From Smittium culicis (lineage: Eukaryota > Kickxellomycota > Harpellomycetes > Harpellales > Legeriomycetaceae), in the NCBI GenBank assembly GCA_001970855.1, contig LSSN01000276.1, positions 1 to 19,835 of the forward strand: DNA of 19,835 nucleotides. Reading direction: 5' to 3'. Positions 18,423 to 19,835 of this stretch are shown piece after piece (the first letter of the stretch is position 1; each line of letters starts with the position of its first letter). Under the pieces are notes generated by a model, which worked only from the letters and a program-made list of their open reading frames with translations, did not search any database and had not been told where the DNA came from. The position numbers were made by a program, and so were the translations under genes.

Positions 18423-19835
18423 CCCCCATATGGCCCTACTGCATAAACTTCGATCAGTGGGCATTGGGGGGAAACTCCTCAATATGATCAAAGGCATGTA
18501 TGATGCCCCGAAAATCGCAGTTAGAGTTGGGAATGAAGTTTCCAACCCTATTGAATACCTATGTGGAGTGCGCCAAGGGTGCCTAGCCTCGCCGATACTC
18601 TTCGATTTCTACATCAACGATATATTTAAGGGCGTACGAGGTGTGCGGGTGCCTGGGCTCACCTCACGCATACCAGGACTACTGTTTGCCGACGATTCCG
18701 TGCTATTGGCCGAATCATCAGCCGATTTACAAATCGCACTGAAAACCATAACCTAATGGTCGGACACTTGGGAAATGGCTGTGAATGCCTCCAAGTGCGG
18801 GATAATGACTATAAGCTGGGAGTTGACTACTGATATGACCCTACAGGGCCAAAAAGTCGACTCCACCGACCAGTACACCTACCTGGGCTACATTATGAAT
18901 AGCAAGTGGGATGTATCTGGGACGATTACAAACAACAAGAATAAGGTCAGGAAGGCTGTATATGCTGCCTACAGCTTTCTGAGACGGTCTGATGTGCTCA
19001 CAGCACTAAAAATAAAGTTCATCAATTCGGTTCTGATGCCGATTGGATGTTACGGTGGGGATACATTTGGCATGAGCGAAGCCAAATGCAAGCCCATACA
19101 GTCAGAAATCGACAAGGCAATCCGACTGGTTGCCAACGTCGGGAAATCAGCGGCCATGGAGCGCATCAGGGACGAACTAGGCATAGCCTCAGTGTTCATG
19201 CGCACCAGCACAGCCCGTGAGCGTGCATACCACAAATGGCGAACCTCAAAAACATGGATCGCCGACCTCATCAAGGCTCCGATGAAGGCCCGGATGGCCA
19301 CCTAGGTGACCGGGAGTGCCCGGTGGATCAAAAATTTTTGCTCTGAAGACTCAAACGGTCAGACTATAATCACAATAGTCGATCGGAAACGACGAAATAA
19401 CCGGTCTGTCATCCACCGGTGGACGGTGGACCGAAAAATCGGCAAAAAAGGCAACTGGGTTGACCTTCAAGAAATGTATCCGGACCTGAAGCTGGGCCTT
19501 CAGGACATTGGGAAAATGCGTATGGGCACATTCCGGACTGCCCAGCACCTGTCGAGCATGAAAATCGTCGACCAAAAATTTAAAAATTTTTGCCCCTGCT
19601 GCAACTTGTGTGTGCCTGAGACGGTCGACCACATACTTCTGAGCTGCAGCCGGTGGCGAAATCGCCGATCATCGACGATCGGCCGGTTCATACCGATGCC
19701 GATCCGCTCTGACGAAAATTTTTTACTTTCGAATTTCAACGAAGCCCGGTTGGGGCTAGTTGGAAAACTCCTTGGGGGGGAGTCTAAACAACCTTTAAGC
19801 CAGCTTCGAGCTGGCACCGCCGATCAAAATTTTGA
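18423..19835 (+). pseudogene. Non-LTR retrotransposon ORF2 fragment: reverse transcriptase and C-terminal zinc knuckle, with stops
   Basis: One frame runs from here to the window end, broken by TAA (18754-18756) and TAG (19303-19305). The 5' edge lies inside the RT domain (PHMALLHKL), so endonuclease and early RT motifs are missing. Visible RT motifs are RQGCLASPILFDFYINDI (from 18571) and the catalytic FADD box (18685-18696, the usual YADD/FADD form), followed by a thumb-like region with YLGY. Near the C-terminus a CCxxC-x(n)-H-x4-C cluster (19591-19647) is the zinc knuckle typical of LINE ORF2 proteins. In copy 1 the second stop is TGG (Trp), so the TAG is a mutation. The 3' end lies beyond the window. 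The element class is certain; the clade is not. Confidence 0.9.

Larger units (their letters stand above)
18181..19835 (+). mobile_element. Two decayed LINE copies joined head to tail
   Basis: The GC-rich block from 18181 to the window end consists of two same-orientation fragments of one LINE family, joined near 18423. Copy 1 supplies post-RT sequence and copy 2 supplies partial RT plus everything downstream. The arrangement fits a 5'-truncated insertion into an older copy, or recombination between copies. No poly(A) tail or target duplication is visible in the window. Confidence 0.8.

Noticed and set aside
18102..18545. 147-codon minus-strand open frame, and similar ones at 19050-19817
   Set aside because: They are antisense to LINE ORF2; the plus frame carries the RT and zinc-knuckle motifs.
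1..19835. tRNA, rRNA, CRISPR array or prokaryotic-type operon
   Set aside because: I looked for A/B boxes, cloverleaf arms, regularly spaced repeats and tight gene clusters on one strand, and found none.

Overview
The window looks like nuclear DNA of an AT-rich, intron-bearing fungus, probably an early-diverging lineage. The evidence is short introns (70-125 nt) with GTA-type donors and CTAAT/TACTAAT branch motifs, a cytosolic Hsp104-type disaggregase, a FANCD2 gene (a Fanconi protein missing from budding and fission yeast) and degenerate non-LTR retrotransposons. A gut-dwelling Harpellales-type fungus is my best guess from memory of similar LINE proteins; that is inference only.

Layout, left to right. 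1-837 (+): C-terminal part of an unrecognised six-helix membrane protein. 1501-8054 (+): an 11-exon FANCD2 homologue that I assembled by splicing (about 1833 residues). 8505-9272 (-): an MPDU1/Lec35 PQ-loop protein, convergent with FANCD2. 9273-11823: a 2.5 kb intergenic stretch with a possible small spliced minus-strand gene (9542-9924), a possible TTAA-flanked MITE (10272-10489), a hairpin-rich island (about 10902-11105) and the promoter of the next gene. 11824-14634 (+): intronless HSP104, whose upstream region carries a 21-bp tandem repeat with heat-shock-element half-sites. 14635-17039: AT-rich DNA with no gene I can support. 17040-17855 (+): a secreted orphan protein. 18181-19835 (+): two decayed LINE fragments joined head to tail, running off the window.

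The genes do not form one pathway. They are ordinary eukaryotic neighbours: DNA crosslink repair (FANCD2), ER dolichol-sugar use (MPDU1), protein disaggregation (HSP104), a lineage-specific secreted protein and retrotransposon debris. The points most worth a second look are the loss of the expected ubiquitin-acceptor lysine in FANCD2, a PIP-like motif near its C-terminus, the HSE-like tandem repeat, the structured island near 11 kb and the orphan secreted protein. I found no operon-like or CRISPR-like system.
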